From contig JACIYT010000001.1 of assembly GCA_014359765.1 (NCBI GenBank), positions 351,448 to 415,447 on the forward strand: 64,000 nt of DNA. The letters run 5' to 3'. Below the pieces are notes generated by a model. That model had not been told where the DNA came from and did no database searches. It was given only the letters and a program-made list of their open reading frames with translations. This stretch comes from Roseovarius sp. (lineage in GTDB: Bacteria > Pseudomonadota > Alphaproteobacteria > Rhodobacterales > Rhodobacteraceae). A program made the position numbers and the translations under genes. Positions 35,620-44,606 of the stretch are shown here, in pieces; position 1 is the stretch's first letter, and each line of letters begins with the position of its first letter.

Positions 35620-36567
35620 CTACCGCAGCCTCGGATTGAGCGCATCGCGCAGCCAGTCACCCAGCAGGTTCACCGCCAGCGCCAGCGCCAGCAGCGTCAG
35701 CGCCGGAAAGAGCAGGATCCACCACTCCCCCGAGAAGAGAAACCCCTGTCCGATGCGAATGAGCGTGCCGAGCGAAGGCTGCGTCGGCGGCGCGCCCACC
35801 CCCAGAAATGACAGCGTCGCCTCGGCGATGATCGCCAGCGCCAGCGAAATCGTGGCAATCACCAGCACCGGGTTGAGCACGTTGGGCAGGATATGGCGCA
35901 GCATGATCGACAGCGGCCGGCGCCCGATGAGCCGCGCCGCCTGCACGTATTCGCGCCCCTTCTCCACCATCGTCGCCCCCCGCACCACCCGCGCGAACTG
36001 CACCCAGTCCGACAGGCCAATCGCCAGGATCAGCACCCAGATCGCCATCTGGTCGCGGTATTCGGGCGGCGTGATCCCCTTGGCGATGCCAAAGATCAGC
36101 ATCGCCACCAGGATCGCCGGAAAGGTCAGCTGCACATCGGCCACGCGCATGATGATGGTCTCGGTCCAGCCGCCGAGATAGCCCGCCAGCAGCCCCAGCG
36201 TCACCCCGATCACCATCGCCAGCAGCACCGCCGAGAACCCCACGAAAAGCGAGATGCGCATCCCGTAGAGAATGGTCGAGAACACGTCGCGCCCCTGATC
36301 GTCGGTGCCCATGAGAAACACCTCGCCGGTAAAGGCATTGGGTTCCATCGGCGGGGTAAAGCCGTTCATGAGGTTGAGCGAGGCGGGATCGAACGGGTTA
36401 TGCGGCGCGATGACCGGCGCAAGGACTGCCGCCAGCACCAGCACCACCACCACCGCGCCCGAGACCATCGCCACCGGCGCATGGCGAAAGGACCAGATGA
36501 AATCGCTCTGCCACGCGCGGGCGAGGCGCGAGGCGGGCGCTGCGGGGGTCAGGGCCTCGTCGCTCAT
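35620..36567 (-). CDS. ABC transporter permease (DppC-like)
   Basis: 315-aa inner-membrane permease of the peptide/nickel type. A cytoplasmic N-terminus is followed by the first helix (about 33-53), a periplasmic loop containing HNPFDPASLNLMNGF and LMGTDDQGRDVFSTILYG, and five more helices with the EAA loop EYVQAARLIGRRPLSIMLRHILPN (about 205-230) that docks on the ATPases. The start overlaps the stop of the partner permease gene by 4 nt. Confidence 0.94.
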   Translation of the reverse strand: MSDEALTPAAPASRLARAWQSDFIWSFRHAPVAMVSGAVVVVLVLAAVLAPVIAPHNPFDPASLNLMNGFTPPMEPNAFTGEVFLMGTDDQGRDVFSTILYGMRISLFVGFSAVLLAMVIGVTLGLLAGYLGGWTETIIMRVADVQLTFPAILVAMLIFGIAKGITPPEYRDQMAIWVLILAIGLSDWVQFARVVRGATMVEKGREYVQAARLIGRRPLSIMLRHILPNVLNPVLVIATISLALAIIAEATLSFLGVGAPPTQPSLGTLIRIGQGFLFSGEWWILLFPALTLLALALAVNLLGDWLRDALNPRLR

Positions 36568-37550
36568 GCCTTGGCCTCCGTGCCGCGATCGAGCCGCAGG
36601 CGCGGATCAATGGCGAAATAGAGCAGATCGACAATGAGGTTGATGCCCACGAACATCACCGAAATCAGCATCAGATAGGCCGCCATCACCGGAATATCGA
36701 CGAACTGCACCGCGTTGATGAAGAGAAGCCCCACGCCCGGCCACTGAAACACCGTCTCGGTGATGATCGCAAAGGCGATGATCGAGCCCAGTTGCAGCCC
36801 CGTCACCGTGATCACCGGCACCATCGTGTTCTTGAGAGCGTGGCGGAAATTGATGATCTTCTCCGGTAGCCCGCGTGCGCGGGCAAAGCGGATGTAATCC
36901 ATGCGCAGCACCTCCAGCATCTCGGTGCGCACCAGCCGCATGATCAGCGTCATCTGATAGAGGCCGAGCGTGATCGCGGGCAGGATCAGCGCCTTCAACC
37001 CGGTCGCCGTGAGAAACCCCGTGGTCCATCCACCGATACGCACCACCTCGCCGCGCCCGAAACTCGGCAGCCATTTCAGCTCTACCGCGAACACATAGAT
37101 GAGCAGGATGCCGATGAGGAACGTGGGCAAGGACACCCCGATGAGCGAGACGGTCATGATCACATTGGCCGCCACGCCGCGCCGCCGGATCGCGGTAAAG
37201 ACGCCAAGAGCGATCCCCCCCACCAGCGCCATGATCCCCGACACGAAGGCCAGTTCCAGCGTCGCCGGCGCGCGTTCCAGAAGGATGTCGGCGACCGGCC
37301 GCCCCTGCCGATAGCTCAGCCCGAAATTGCCCTGCGCGGCCTGGGTCAGGAATTTCCAGTATTGCACCGGGAACGGCCGGTCGAGGCCCAGCTCGGCGGT
37401 CAGCCGCTCGATATCGGCCTGGGTGCGCTCCTGCCCCAGCATCGCATCGACCGGGTCGCCGACAAAGCGGAACATGGCAAAGGCCACCAGACCCACGACC
37501 AGCAGCACCAGCACCGATTGCCCGACACGGCGGAGAATATAGGCCAGCAT
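36564..37550 (-). CDS. ABC transporter permease (DppB-like)
   Basis: 328-aa permease, partner of the DppC-like subunit. It starts MLAYILRRVGQSVLVLLVVG, has six predicted helices, and carries the EAA loop MDYIRFARARGLPEKIINFRHALKN (about 215-240). The 50 bp upstream, between it and the binding-protein gene, holds a strong hairpin. Substrate is set by the binding protein; peptides are likely but not proven. Confidence 0.94.
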   Translation of the reverse strand: MLAYILRRVGQSVLVLLVVGLVAFAMFRFVGDPVDAMLGQERTQADIERLTAELGLDRPFPVQYWKFLTQAAQGNFGLSYRQGRPVADILLERAPATLELAFVSGIMALVGGIALGVFTAIRRRGVAANVIMTVSLIGVSLPTFLIGILLIYVFAVELKWLPSFGRGEVVRIGGWTTGFLTATGLKALILPAITLGLYQMTLIMRLVRTEMLEVLRMDYIRFARARGLPEKIINFRHALKNTMVPVITVTGLQLGSIIAFAIITETVFQWPGVGLLFINAVQFVDIPVMAAYLMLISVMFVGINLIVDLLYFAIDPRLRLDRGTEAKA

Positions 37551-37569
37551 CGCGCGCCCCCTGAGCGTG

Positions 37570-37596
37570 CCGGGCGGCGGGACTACCGCCGCCCGG
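37570..37596. other. Intercistronic hairpin between binding protein and permease genes
   Basis: A perfect 11-bp stem, CCGGGCGGCGG-GACTA-CCGCCGCCCGG, lies 6 bp after the substrate-binding gene's stop in the direction of transcription. Such hairpins commonly shield the 5' part of ABC operon mRNAs, letting more binding protein than permease be made. Confidence 0.75.
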
Positions 37597-37602
37597 ATGC
37601 GG

Positions 37603-39180
37603 TCACTTCATGGTGAAGAATTTCATCTTCGGATCGTCCTCGGGGCTGACCTCGATGCCCACGTTCTGCTTCATCCCCCAGTTCAGCACCTGGTGGTGGA
37701 TCGGCAGATAGAGCACCTCGTCCTGCACCACTTCCCAGATTTCGGCGATGGTGGCGTTGCGCTTGTCGAGATCGGTCTCCGAGGACAGGCTCACGATCTT
37801 GGCGTCAAGCTCGGGGTTGGAATACCCGGTGGCGTTCCAGCTGCCGCGCTGCTCGCCGCGCGTATGCACGAGAAAGTTGAAGATATACTCGCTGTCATAG
37901 GTCGGCACGCCCCAGCCCAGCATGTAGAAATCCGTCCCCCCCGAAGAGATGAGCGGGAAATGCTGCGCCTTGGGCTGGGCGTTGAGGTTCACCTTGATGC
38001 CGATCTGGCCGAACATGCCGACGGCGGCCTGGCAGATCGCCTCGTCGTTGATGTAGCGGTCGTTCGGACAGTCGAGCTGGATCGCGAACCCGTCGCCATA
38101 GCCCGCCTCTGCCATCAGCGCCTTGGCGCGGTCGATATCGGTCTCGATCTGGTCCATCTCGGCGGTCCAGCCATTGACAAAGGGCGGCGCGATGATGCCC
38201 GCGGGCTGGCTCTGGCCGCGCATCACCACCTGCTTGATCGCATCGCGGTTGATCGCCAGGTTCATCGCCCGGCGCACGCGCACATCCGAGAGCGGGTTCT
38301 TGCCCTCGACATTGTCATTGGCGATGTCATCCGGCCCGAGATGCAGCCCGAAAAAGATCGTCCGGTTCTGCGGCGCGGTCTTGACGACAAGGCCATCGGT
38401 CGCGGCCACGCGCTGGAGATCCTGCACCGGCACGTCCTGGATGAAATCCACCTCGCCCGACAGCAGCGCCGCCACCCGCGTCGCGGCGTTCTGGATGGGG
38501 GTATAGACGATCTCGCTCACCTCGAGCGGGAATTCGCCCTTGCCCCAATACGCCTCGTTGCGGGTGAGCACGGTCTTCACGTCCGGCTCGCGGCTCACCA
38601 GCTTGTAGGCGCCGGTGCCGTTGGCGTTGGTCGCGGCAAACGTGGTCTCGCCCGCGTCCATGTTCTGCACCTCGAGCGCGCCATTGGCCTCGGCCCAGCC
38701 GCTATCCATGATGAAGAGGTTGGTCAGGTTCGAGGGCAGGATCGGGTTCGGCCCGTCGGTGACGAATTCCACCGTGTGATCCCCCACCGCGCGCACCTCC
38801 ACGACCGAGGACAGAAGCTCCTTCATCCGCGAATTGTCGGATTTGGCGCGGTTGATCGAGAACACCACATCCTCGGCGGTGAAATCCGCGCCGTCATGGT
38901 ATTTGACGCCCTGCCGAAGGGTAAAGACCCACACGTTCGGATCATCGGCTTTCGGTGCCCAGTCCGTCGCAAGGGCGGCCTGAAAGGCGCCCGTCATGTC
39001 ACGGATGATCAGCGGCTCGTAGATCTGGTGGGCGAGCGTATGCGTCGGCCCCTCGTTCTGCGCATGAGGATCGAGCGTGAGCGAGTCGCCCGCCCGCGCC
39101 CAGCGCAGCGTTTCGGCGGTGGCGGGAATGGCCGTCGAGGCCATCAGCGCGGCCAGCGCAAATCCGGTCAGTCGGGTCAT
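37603..39180 (-). CDS. ABC transporter substrate-binding protein (DppA/OppA-like)
   Basis: 525-aa periplasmic solute-binding protein, family 5. Signal peptide MTRLTGFALAALMASTAIPATA, mature start ETLRWARAGDSLTLDPHAQNEG. Family segments include VFTLRQGVKYHDGADFTAEDVVFSI (about 85-110) and VRRAMNLAINRDAI (about 300-313). It is the first gene of the leftward operon and should set substrate specificity, probably peptides or a similar small compound. A TTGCCC-N17-TAGGCT promoter lies 55 bp upstream. Confidence 0.94.
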   Translation of the reverse strand: MTRLTGFALAALMASTAIPATAETLRWARAGDSLTLDPHAQNEGPTHTLAHQIYEPLIIRDMTGAFQAALATDWAPKADDPNVWVFTLRQGVKYHDGADFTAEDVVFSINRAKSDNSRMKELLSSVVEVRAVGDHTVEFVTDGPNPILPSNLTNLFIMDSGWAEANGALEVQNMDAGETTFAATNANGTGAYKLVSREPDVKTVLTRNEAYWGKGEFPLEVSEIVYTPIQNAATRVAALLSGEVDFIQDVPVQDLQRVAATDGLVVKTAPQNRTIFFGLHLGPDDIANDNVEGKNPLSDVRVRRAMNLAINRDAIKQVVMRGQSQPAGIIAPPFVNGWTAEMDQIETDIDRAKALMAEAGYGDGFAIQLDCPNDRYINDEAICQAAVGMFGQIGIKVNLNAQPKAQHFPLISSGGTDFYMLGWGVPTYDSEYIFNFLVHTRGEQRGSWNATGYSNPELDAKIVSLSSETDLDKRNATIAEIWEVVQDEVLYLPIHHQVLNWGMKQNVGIEVSPEDDPKMKFFTMK

Positions 39181-39234
39181 GGTGTGATCTCCCTTCCATG
39201 GCGTTCCGGGCTCATCCGGCCCGGTGTGACCGCG

Positions 39235-39263
39235 AGCCTAGCCGCGCCCCGGCGGCGGGGCAA
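39235..39263 (-). promoter_or_regulatory. Candidate promoter of the ABC transporter operon
   Basis: On the minus strand, TTGCCC, a 17-bp spacer, TAGGCT, placing the start about 50 nt before the binding-protein gene. Confidence 0.5.
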
Positions 39264-39301
39264 GCGCAAGCTGCGCGCGCGAACGCGAGGGAAAGCGAAA
39301 C

Positions 39302-39320
39302 CTGCCTGCCAGACAGGCAG
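39302..39320. promoter_or_regulatory. Inverted repeat CTGCCTG-N5-CAGGCAG
   Basis: A perfect 7-bp inverted repeat with 5-nt spacer, about 40 bp upstream of the -35 box of the ABC operon promoter. It could be an operator; its arms also resemble the palindromes at 13777. Confidence 0.45.
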
Positions 39321-39433
39321 TCTCGGTGCGGTGTTTTCCCCGCATGGGTCGCTGTGGAAGAAAGCCCCTGCCACCAGTCAACATTCAGAATGCGGGGGGC
39401 TATGATGCGTGAGGTGTTTCAGAACGCTCCGTG

Positions 39434-39467
39434 GCGCGGGCGTTCAGGTCTTGCTCCAAATGCGCGG
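39434..39467 (+). repeat. 34-bp dispersed direct repeat, copy 2
   Basis: Matches 17982-18015 at 33 of 34 positions. Unlike copy 1, it is not followed by the GCGCGGAATCA hairpin element. Confidence 0.85.
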
Positions 39468-39576
39468 CTCGCTGACCGGCACGCCAGGAGCCAGAACCCG
39501 GCCACGCAGGTTTGCTGTGCCGAAGCGATCAGGTCGTGTCCGCTCTCGAACACAAAGGAGCGCAATACGACCGCGC

Positions 39577-39771
39577 TCAGTAATGCGGCGGACGCTCGTC
39601 GCCCAGCACGATGCCACCCTCGCCTTCGCGCGCACGCTCGGCCTCGCGGCGCGTCAATTGCGCCACCGCCGCGCGCAGCCGCTCGATCTCGCGGTCCTGC
39701 CGCGCGACCACCTCCGAGAGGTCATCGACGGCGCGGATGAGATGGGCCAGACGTTCCTCGATCCTGGTCAT
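39577..39771 (-). CDS. slyX: SlyX-family protein
   Basis: 64-aa protein, not listed with its own start on the ORF track but visible as the C-terminus of a longer minus-strand ORF. The ATG at 39771 gives MTRIEERLAHLIRAVDD, followed by a predicted coiled coil (about residues 5-40: SEVVARQDREIERLRAAVAQL) and the conserved tail ending ERPPHY. This tail is typical of SlyX. Function is unknown in all organisms. It diverges from hisS by 99 bp. Confidence 0.88.
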   Translation of the reverse strand: MTRIEERLAHLIRAVDDLSEVVARQDREIERLRAAVAQLTRREAERAREGEGGIVLGDERPPHY

Positions 39772-39808
39772 GGCGCGGGGATACGCGCCCGCCGTGCCCC
39801 GGTCAACC

Positions 39809-39837
39809 TTGCCCCCGCCTGCCCCTTCGGCTAGACC
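39809..39837 (+). promoter_or_regulatory. Candidate hisS-hisZ-hisG promoter
   Basis: TTGCCC, 17-bp spacer, TAGACC, 33 bp before the hisS start. Confidence 0.5.
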
Positions 39838-39870
39838 GCGCCGCGAGTTCCCCGCGAAGGACCAAGGCGC

Positions 39871-41343
39871 ATGGCCAAATCCCCCAGGACCCCCCGCCCG
39901 AGGGCCGAAACCCCCAAGGGCTTTCGTGACTATTTCGGCGCCGAGGTCACGGCGCGCGCCGAGATGCTGCGCGCCATTGCCGGGGTCTATCATCGCTACG
40001 GCTTCGACGCGCTGGAATCGAGCGCCGTCGAGACGGTCGAGGCGCTGGGCAAGTTCCTGCCCGACGTGGACCGCCCCAATGAGGGGGTCTTCGCCTGGCA
40101 GGACGAGGACGAGAAATGGCTGGCGCTGCGCTATGACCTGACCGCGCCCCTGGCCCGCGTCTATGCCCAACACCGCAACGATCTGCCGACGCCCTATCGC
40201 CGCTACGCGATGGGCCCCGTCTGGCGCAACGAAAAGCCGGGGCCGGGCCGGTTCCGGCAGTTCTATCAATGCGATGCGGATACGGTCGGCACCGCCTCCA
40301 TGGCGGCGGACGCCGAGATCTGCGCCATGCTGGCCGATGCGCTCGAAGAGGTGGGGATTGCGCGCGGCGATTACGTGGTGCGGGTGAATAACCGCAAGGT
40401 GTTGAACGGCGTGCTGGAGGCCACCGGCGTCACCGAGCCCGATCAACAGGCCGCCGTGCTGCGCACCATCGACAAGTTCGACAAGGTGGGCGAGGCGGGC
40501 GTGCGCGAGTTGCTGGGCCGCGGCCGCCTCGATGCCTCGGGGGCCTATATCGACGGGGTGGGGCTGAGCGATGCGCAGGCCGCGCCCGTGCTCGCCTTCC
40601 TCACCTCCAAAGGCACCGGCACCGCCGAAACGCTTGCCAATCTGCGCGCGGCGGTCGGGGCGTCCGAAATGGGGCGCGCGGGGGTGGACGAACTCGACGA
40701 GATCGCCACCCTCCTCGCCGCGCAGGGCTACGGCCCCGACCGCATCGTGATCGACCCTTCGGTGGTGCGCGGGCTTGGCTATTATACCGGCCCCGTCTTC
40801 GAGGCGGAACTGACCTTTGAAATCACCGACGAGAAGGGCCGCCCCCGGCAGTTCGGCAGCGTGGCGGGCGGCGGGCGCTATGACGATCTCGTGGCGCGCT
40901 TCACCGGGCAGGCGGTGCCCGCCGTGGGCGTCTCGATCGGCGTCGATCGCCTGCTCGCCGCGCTCCACGCCAAGGGCCGCGCCGGGGCCGAGGCGCAGGG
41001 ACCCGTGGTCGTCACCGTGATGGACCGCAGCCGCATGGCCGAGTATCAGGCCATGGTGGGCGAGCTGCGCGCGGCGGGCATCCGCGCCGAGGTCTATCTC
41101 GGCAACCCGAAGAATTTCGGCAACCAGATGAAATATGCCGACCGGCGCGGCAGCCCCGTCGCCGTGATCGCCGGCGAGGATGAATTCGCGCGCGGCGTGG
41201 TGCAGGTCAAGGACCTGATCCTCGGCGCAGAGATCGCCGCCAATGCCACGCTCGAGGAATGGAAGGACCGCCCCAGCCAATACGAGATCCCCCGCGCCGC
41301 CCTCGTGGAGAAGGTGCGCGCCATTCTCGCGGAGCACGGCTGA
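39871..41343 (+). CDS. hisS: Histidine--tRNA ligase
   Basis: Class II synthetase, 490 aa. Motif 1 region follows [15 protein letters not shown]; the histidine/ATP site has [14 protein letters not shown] (about 88-101) and motif 2 [24 protein letters not shown] (about 111-134); the specificity motif is [15 protein letters not shown] and motif 3 [12 protein letters not shown] (about 333-344). The C-terminal anticodon-binding domain holds [13 protein letters not shown]. It is longer than E. coli HisRS (424 aa), as usual for this group. Stop overlaps hisZ start. Confidence 0.97.
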   Translation: MAKSPRTPRPRAETPKGFRDYFGAEVTARAEMLRAIAGVYHRYGFDALESSAVETVEALGKFLPDVDRPNEGVFAWQDEDEKWLALRYDLTAPLARVYAQHRNDLPTPYRRYAMGPVWRNEKPGPGRFRQFYQCDADTVGTASMAADAEICAMLADALEEVGIARGDYVVRVNNRKVLNGVLEATGVTEPDQQAAVLRTIDKFDKVGEAGVRELLGRGRLDASGAYIDGVGLSDAQAAPVLAFLTSKGTGTAETLANLRAAVGASEMGRAGVDELDEIATLLAAQGYGPDRIVIDPSVVRGLGYYTGPVFEAELTFEITDEKGRPRQFGSVAGGGRYDDLVARFTGQAVPAVGVSIGVDRLLAALHAKGRAGAEAQGPVVVTVMDRSRMAEYQAMVGELRAAGIRAEVYLGNPKNFGNQMKYADRRGSPVAVIAGEDEFARGVVQVKDLILGAEIAANATLEEWKDRPSQYEIPRAALVEKVRAILAEHG

Positions 41344-42428
41344 TGGCGGACCGCGCCGCGATCCTTGCCGAGGCGGCGCGCCTGCGCGCGCGCTTCGAGG
41401 CGGCGGGCGCCGAGCCGGTGGAAACCGCGATCCTGCAACCCGCCGAGGTGCTCCTCGACCTCTACGGCGAGGATATCCGCGCACGCGCCTATGTCACCTC
41501 CGACACGCTCCGGGGCGAACAGATGCTGCGGCCCGATTTCACCGTGCCGGTGGTGCAGATGCACATGACCGACGGGGCCGAACCCGCCCGCTACACCTAT
41601 GCCGGCGAGGTGTTTCGCCGCCAGGAAGAGGATGCGCGCCGCGCCAACGAATACATCCAGGTGGGGTTCGAGATCTTTGCGCGCGAGGCGCCAGAGGCCG
41701 CCGATGCCGAGGTCTTCGCACTCTTTTTCGACATTCTGCGCCCCTTGGGCCTGCGCGCCGCCACCGGCGATATCGGCATCCTCATGGCCGCTGTCGCGGG
41801 GCTTGATACCACCGAGGCGCGCAAGGCCGCGCTGATGCGCCATATCTGGCGGCCGCGCCGCTTTCGCGCCCTCATCGACCGCTACGCCGGCCGCACGCCC
41901 GTGCCCGAGGCGCGCGCGGCACTTCTGGCCCAGGCCGACCCGATGGCCGGGGCCGAGCCGTTCATCGGCCTGCGCGGCCCCGACGAGATCGCCGCCCGCA
42001 TCGCGGCATTGCGCGCCGATGCCGCCGCCGGGCCGCTCTCGGGGGCGCAGGTGGACCTGCTCGACGCGCTGCTCGCGGTGCGCGAGACCTGCGACAACGC
42101 GCTCGCACGATTGCGCGACATCGCCGTGGACCTGCCCGCGATCCTGCCCGCGGTCGAGCGGCTGGCGCGGCGGCTCGATGCGCTGGCTGCGCGGGGAATC
42201 GACGTGGCGCGGCTCGATTTCGAGGCGAGCTACGGGCGCACGCAGATGGAATATTACGATGGCTTTGTCTTTGGCTTCCATGCCGGGGGGCGGGCGGACC
42301 TGCCGCCGGTCGCCACGGGGGGGCGCTATGACGCGCTGACCCGGCGACTGGGCGCAGGCCGCGAGATCCCCGCCGTTGGCGGGGTGATCCGTCCCGGCCT
42401 CGTTCTCGATCTGGGAGGTGCGGCATGA
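41343..42428 (+). CDS. hisZ: ATP phosphoribosyltransferase regulatory subunit HisZ
   Basis: 361-aa paralogue of the HisRS catalytic core that lacks aminoacylation and instead forms an octamer with short HisG, allowing histidine feedback. ATG 41343 overlaps the hisS stop. It keeps HisRS-like segments (LRGEQMLRPDFTVPVVQMH, GEVFRRQEED, FEASYGRTQMEYYDGFVFGFH, ATGGRYDALTRRLG) but has no anticodon-binding domain. Placed between hisS and hisG, whose short form needs it. Stop overlaps hisG by 4 nt. Confidence 0.94.
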   Translation: MADRAAILAEAARLRARFEAAGAEPVETAILQPAEVLLDLYGEDIRARAYVTSDTLRGEQMLRPDFTVPVVQMHMTDGAEPARYTYAGEVFRRQEEDARRANEYIQVGFEIFAREAPEAADAEVFALFFDILRPLGLRAATGDIGILMAAVAGLDTTEARKAALMRHIWRPRRFRALIDRYAGRTPVPEARAALLAQADPMAGAEPFIGLRGPDEIAARIAALRADAAAGPLSGAQVDLLDALLAVRETCDNALARLRDIAVDLPAILPAVERLARRLDALAARGIDVARLDFEASYGRTQMEYYDGFVFGFHAGGRADLPPVATGGRYDALTRRLGAGREIPAVGGVIRPGLVLDLGGAA

Positions 42429-43120
42429 GCCTCAAGCTGGGCGTGCCCTCCAAGGGGCGGCTGATGGACAAGACCGTGGAATGGTTCGCCCGCCACGGGA
42501 TCGAGCTCGGGCGCGCGGGCTCGGAGCGCGAATATGCGGGCTATGTGCGCGGCATCGAGGGGGTGGAGCTGGTGCTCCTCTCGGCGGGCGAAATCCCGCG
42601 CGAGCTGGCCGCGGGGCGCATCCATCTGGGCGTGACCGGCACCGATCTGGTGCGCGAGAAGCTGGGCCAATGGGATCAACAGGTCGAGGAACTGGCCGAA
42701 CTGGGCTTTGGCCAGGCCGATCTGGTGATCGCCGTGCCCGCCAGCTGGGTCGATGTGGCCAGCCTCGACGATCTCGACGCGGTGGCCGCCGCCTTTCGCG
42801 CGCGCCACGGTTTCCGGCTGCGCATCGCCACCAAGTATCACCGCCTCGTGCGCGATTTCCTGCGCGCCAACGGCGTGGCGGACTATCAGCTCGTGGACAG
42901 CCAGGGCGCGACCGAGGGCACGATCCGGAACGAGACCGCCGAGGCCATCGCCGATATCACCTCCTCGGGCGATACGCTGCGCGCCAATCACCTGCGGGTG
43001 CTGGAGGATGGGCTGATCCTGCGCTCGCAGGCGACGCTCTATCGTGCACGCCGCGCACCGTTCGGCGATGCCGAGCGCGCAACGCTCGGCGCGCTCAAGG
43101 CGCGGCTTGCCATCGACTGA
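42425..43120 (+). CDS. hisG: ATP phosphoribosyltransferase, short form
   Basis: First committed enzyme of histidine synthesis, joining ATP and PRPP. At 231 aa it is the short HisG that lacks the C-terminal regulatory domain and works with HisZ. Conserved pieces are LGVPSKGRLMDKT, LGVTGTDLVREKL and the PRPP-binding LVDSQGATEGTIRNETAEAIADITSSGDTLRANHLRVL. The three genes hisS-hisZ-hisG link histidine supply and tRNA charging in one transcript. Confidence 0.97.
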   Translation: MSLKLGVPSKGRLMDKTVEWFARHGIELGRAGSEREYAGYVRGIEGVELVLLSAGEIPRELAAGRIHLGVTGTDLVREKLGQWDQQVEELAELGFGQADLVIAVPASWVDVASLDDLDAVAAAFRARHGFRLRIATKYHRLVRDFLRANGVADYQLVDSQGATEGTIRNETAEAIADITSSGDTLRANHLRVLEDGLILRSQATLYRARRAPFGDAERATLGALKARLAID

Positions 43121-43140
43121 GGCGGGGCGCGGACAGGAAA

Positions 43141-43162
43141 CGGGCGGCCCGAGGGCCGCCCG
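43141..43162. terminator. Hairpin between hisG and the convergent barrel gene
   Basis: CGGGCGGCCC-GA-GGGCCGCCCG, a perfect 10-bp stem, 20 bp after the hisG stop and 35 bp from the end of the convergent gene. It could serve both directions, though the tails are only mildly T-rich. Confidence 0.65.
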
Positions 43163-43197
43163 TCCGTCCGGGTCATGATGGGGTGGTGGCTGGTGCC

Positions 43198-43773
43198 TCA
43201 GAACCGGAACGTGGCGCGCGCCTGGAGCGTGGTGGCGTCGATGTCGCCGCCGTCGAACTCGTGATAGAGCAGCTCGCCACCGAGCGAGAACTGATCCGTC
43301 ACGCGATGCTCGTAACCCGCGCCGATGAACCAGCCGTCATCGCTGCCGATGTTGTCGGTATCGACCCAGGCATAGCCGCCGGTGCCGTAGAGCAGGCCAC
43401 GGCCGATCTTGGGGCCGGCGCGCAGCTTGGCGCGGAATACTTCCTCGACGCTGGCATTGACGCCCGAGAGGTTGATATCGGTGAAGTCGTAATCGAGGCC
43501 GCCGCCCAGCACCCAGGTGCCGAAGTCATGATCGTAGCCCGCGACGATACCGCCGATGAGGTCGTCGCCGTCCACATTGGCGAAATCCGTATCGACCCAG
43601 GCCCAGCCGAGCTGGCCACCGACGTAGAAGCCGGTCCAGTCCGGGGTTGCGGGCGCGACCGGGACCGGCGCCGCGATCACCGGCTCGGGCTCGGCCGGGG
43701 TGATGTTGCCGGCGAGGGCCGGGGCTGCGAGAAGGGCTGCGACGGTCGCGAGTGCCGTGGTCTGTTTCAGCAT
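43198..43773 (-). CDS. Outer-membrane beta-barrel protein (Omp25/OmpA-barrel type)
   Basis: 191-aa precursor. The ATG at 43773 (MLKQTTALATV) is chosen because AAAGGAA lies upstream; the ATG at 43788 and the track start are less likely. Signal peptide ends at ALA-GN; a short Pro/Glu linker is followed by DWTGFYVGGQLGWAWVDTDF, characteristic of the OMP beta-barrel family, about eight alternating strands, and a C-terminal phenylalanine (ATFRF) needed for barrel assembly. Probably a porin-like or structural barrel with unknown ligand. Confidence 0.88.
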   Translation of the reverse strand: MLKQTTALATVAALLAAPALAGNITPAEPEPVIAAPVPVAPATPDWTGFYVGGQLGWAWVDTDFANVDGDDLIGGIVAGYDHDFGTWVLGGGLDYDFTDINLSGVNASVEEVFRAKLRAGPKIGRGLLYGTGGYAWVDTDNIGSDDGWFIGAGYEHRVTDQFSLGGELLYHEFDGGDIDATTLQARATFRF

Positions 43774-44072
43774 GATCGTTCCTTTCATGTCTGTATGTTC
43801 TGTCTTGGTCACAGTTTTTCTTATGCGCCAGTCCGGAAATGCCCGGGCTGACATCACGGCGCTTGCCGTTGACACTCGATGTAGGATCGCCCCGAAGCAG
43901 GACAAGAACCCGTCCGCTCACGGCTGGGTGAATGGCGGGAAGTTGCTGATTTCACATGCGAAGTGCGGCAATTTCCCGCCCGGTCCGTTGCAATCCCGCC
44001 ACATCGCGCGGCAATTGCGGCGGTCGGTCTTGAAGCGCGCGGCGGTGGCGCGGGCCGGCGGGATGCTCTGGT

Positions 44073-44498
44073 TCAGAGGACGCCGATTTCGGCGAGTGCC
44101 GCGGCGAGGGCGGGCGGCAGGCTCTCGTCGTGGCCCGGCCTGCGGTCCAGATCGGGGGGCGCGTCGTGCGCCTCCAGATAGCGCCAGCCCTGGAACGGGC
44201 GCCGCGCGGCCGACGCCGTGCGGATCAGCTCCGGCTCGAGCACGATGGCGCAGCGGCGGTGCCCGTCGCCGCCCGTCACCTCATCGAGGCGCAAGATGCG
44301 CTGGCGGCATTGCACGCGCCCCTGGATGACCCAGTAGATCGACCCGCCGTCGAGGATCTCGGCCGCGCGCCGGGGCCACATCCGGGTGACATGGCGCGGC
44401 AGGCCGTCGGGCCCCTGGGCGCGCGGGTCGCGCTGCCAGGTGTCGAGATCGGCGACCGAGGCGGTGCCGACGCTGAGCTTGATGAGATGCAGGGCCAG
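44073..44498 (-). CDS. DUF1489 family protein, start codon unclear
   Basis: Conserved alphaproteobacterial protein of unknown function, about 141 aa. The track shows only the part from MWPRRAAEILDGGSIYWVI; family resemblance clearly continues upstream through LHLIKLSVGTASVADL. Between the in-frame TAG and that segment there is no ATG, GTG or TTG. The best candidate is CTG at 44498, 11 nt after AGGGG; ATC at 44501 is another. The C-terminal part has GWRYLEAHDAPPDL and ALAEIGVL. It diverges from nrdJ. Confidence 0.75.
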   Translation of the reverse strand: MALHLIKLSVGTASVADLDTWQRDPRAQGPDGLPRHVTRMWPRRAAEILDGGSIYWVIQGRVQCRQRILRLDEVTGGDGHRRCAIVLEPELIRTASAARRPFQGWRYLEAHDAPPDLDRRPGHDESLPPALAAALAEIGVL

Positions 44499-44606
44499 GA
44501 TGCGATTCCCCTGATGCGCAGGATGGGCAGATAGGGTAGTGGAAATGCCGGGGGCTTCAAGCTATTGTGGGTCTCTGGGCCGATTATCCCGCGCAAGGAC
44601 CTGCCG

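Larger units (their letters stand above)
39181..39576. other. 396-bp gap between slyX and the ABC operon
   Basis: It holds the operon promoter (39235-39263), a 7-bp inverted repeat (39302-39320) and the second copy of the 34-bp repeat (39434-39467). No gene is supported in it. Confidence 0.65.

Noticed and set aside
41343-42428. A second histidyl-tRNA synthetase
   Set aside because: It lacks the anticodon-binding domain and sits before a short-form hisG, which fits HisZ.
44490-44606. Cobalamin riboswitch upstream of nrdJ
   Set aside because: The divergent gap is only about 110 bp, and no B12-box-like sequence is visible.
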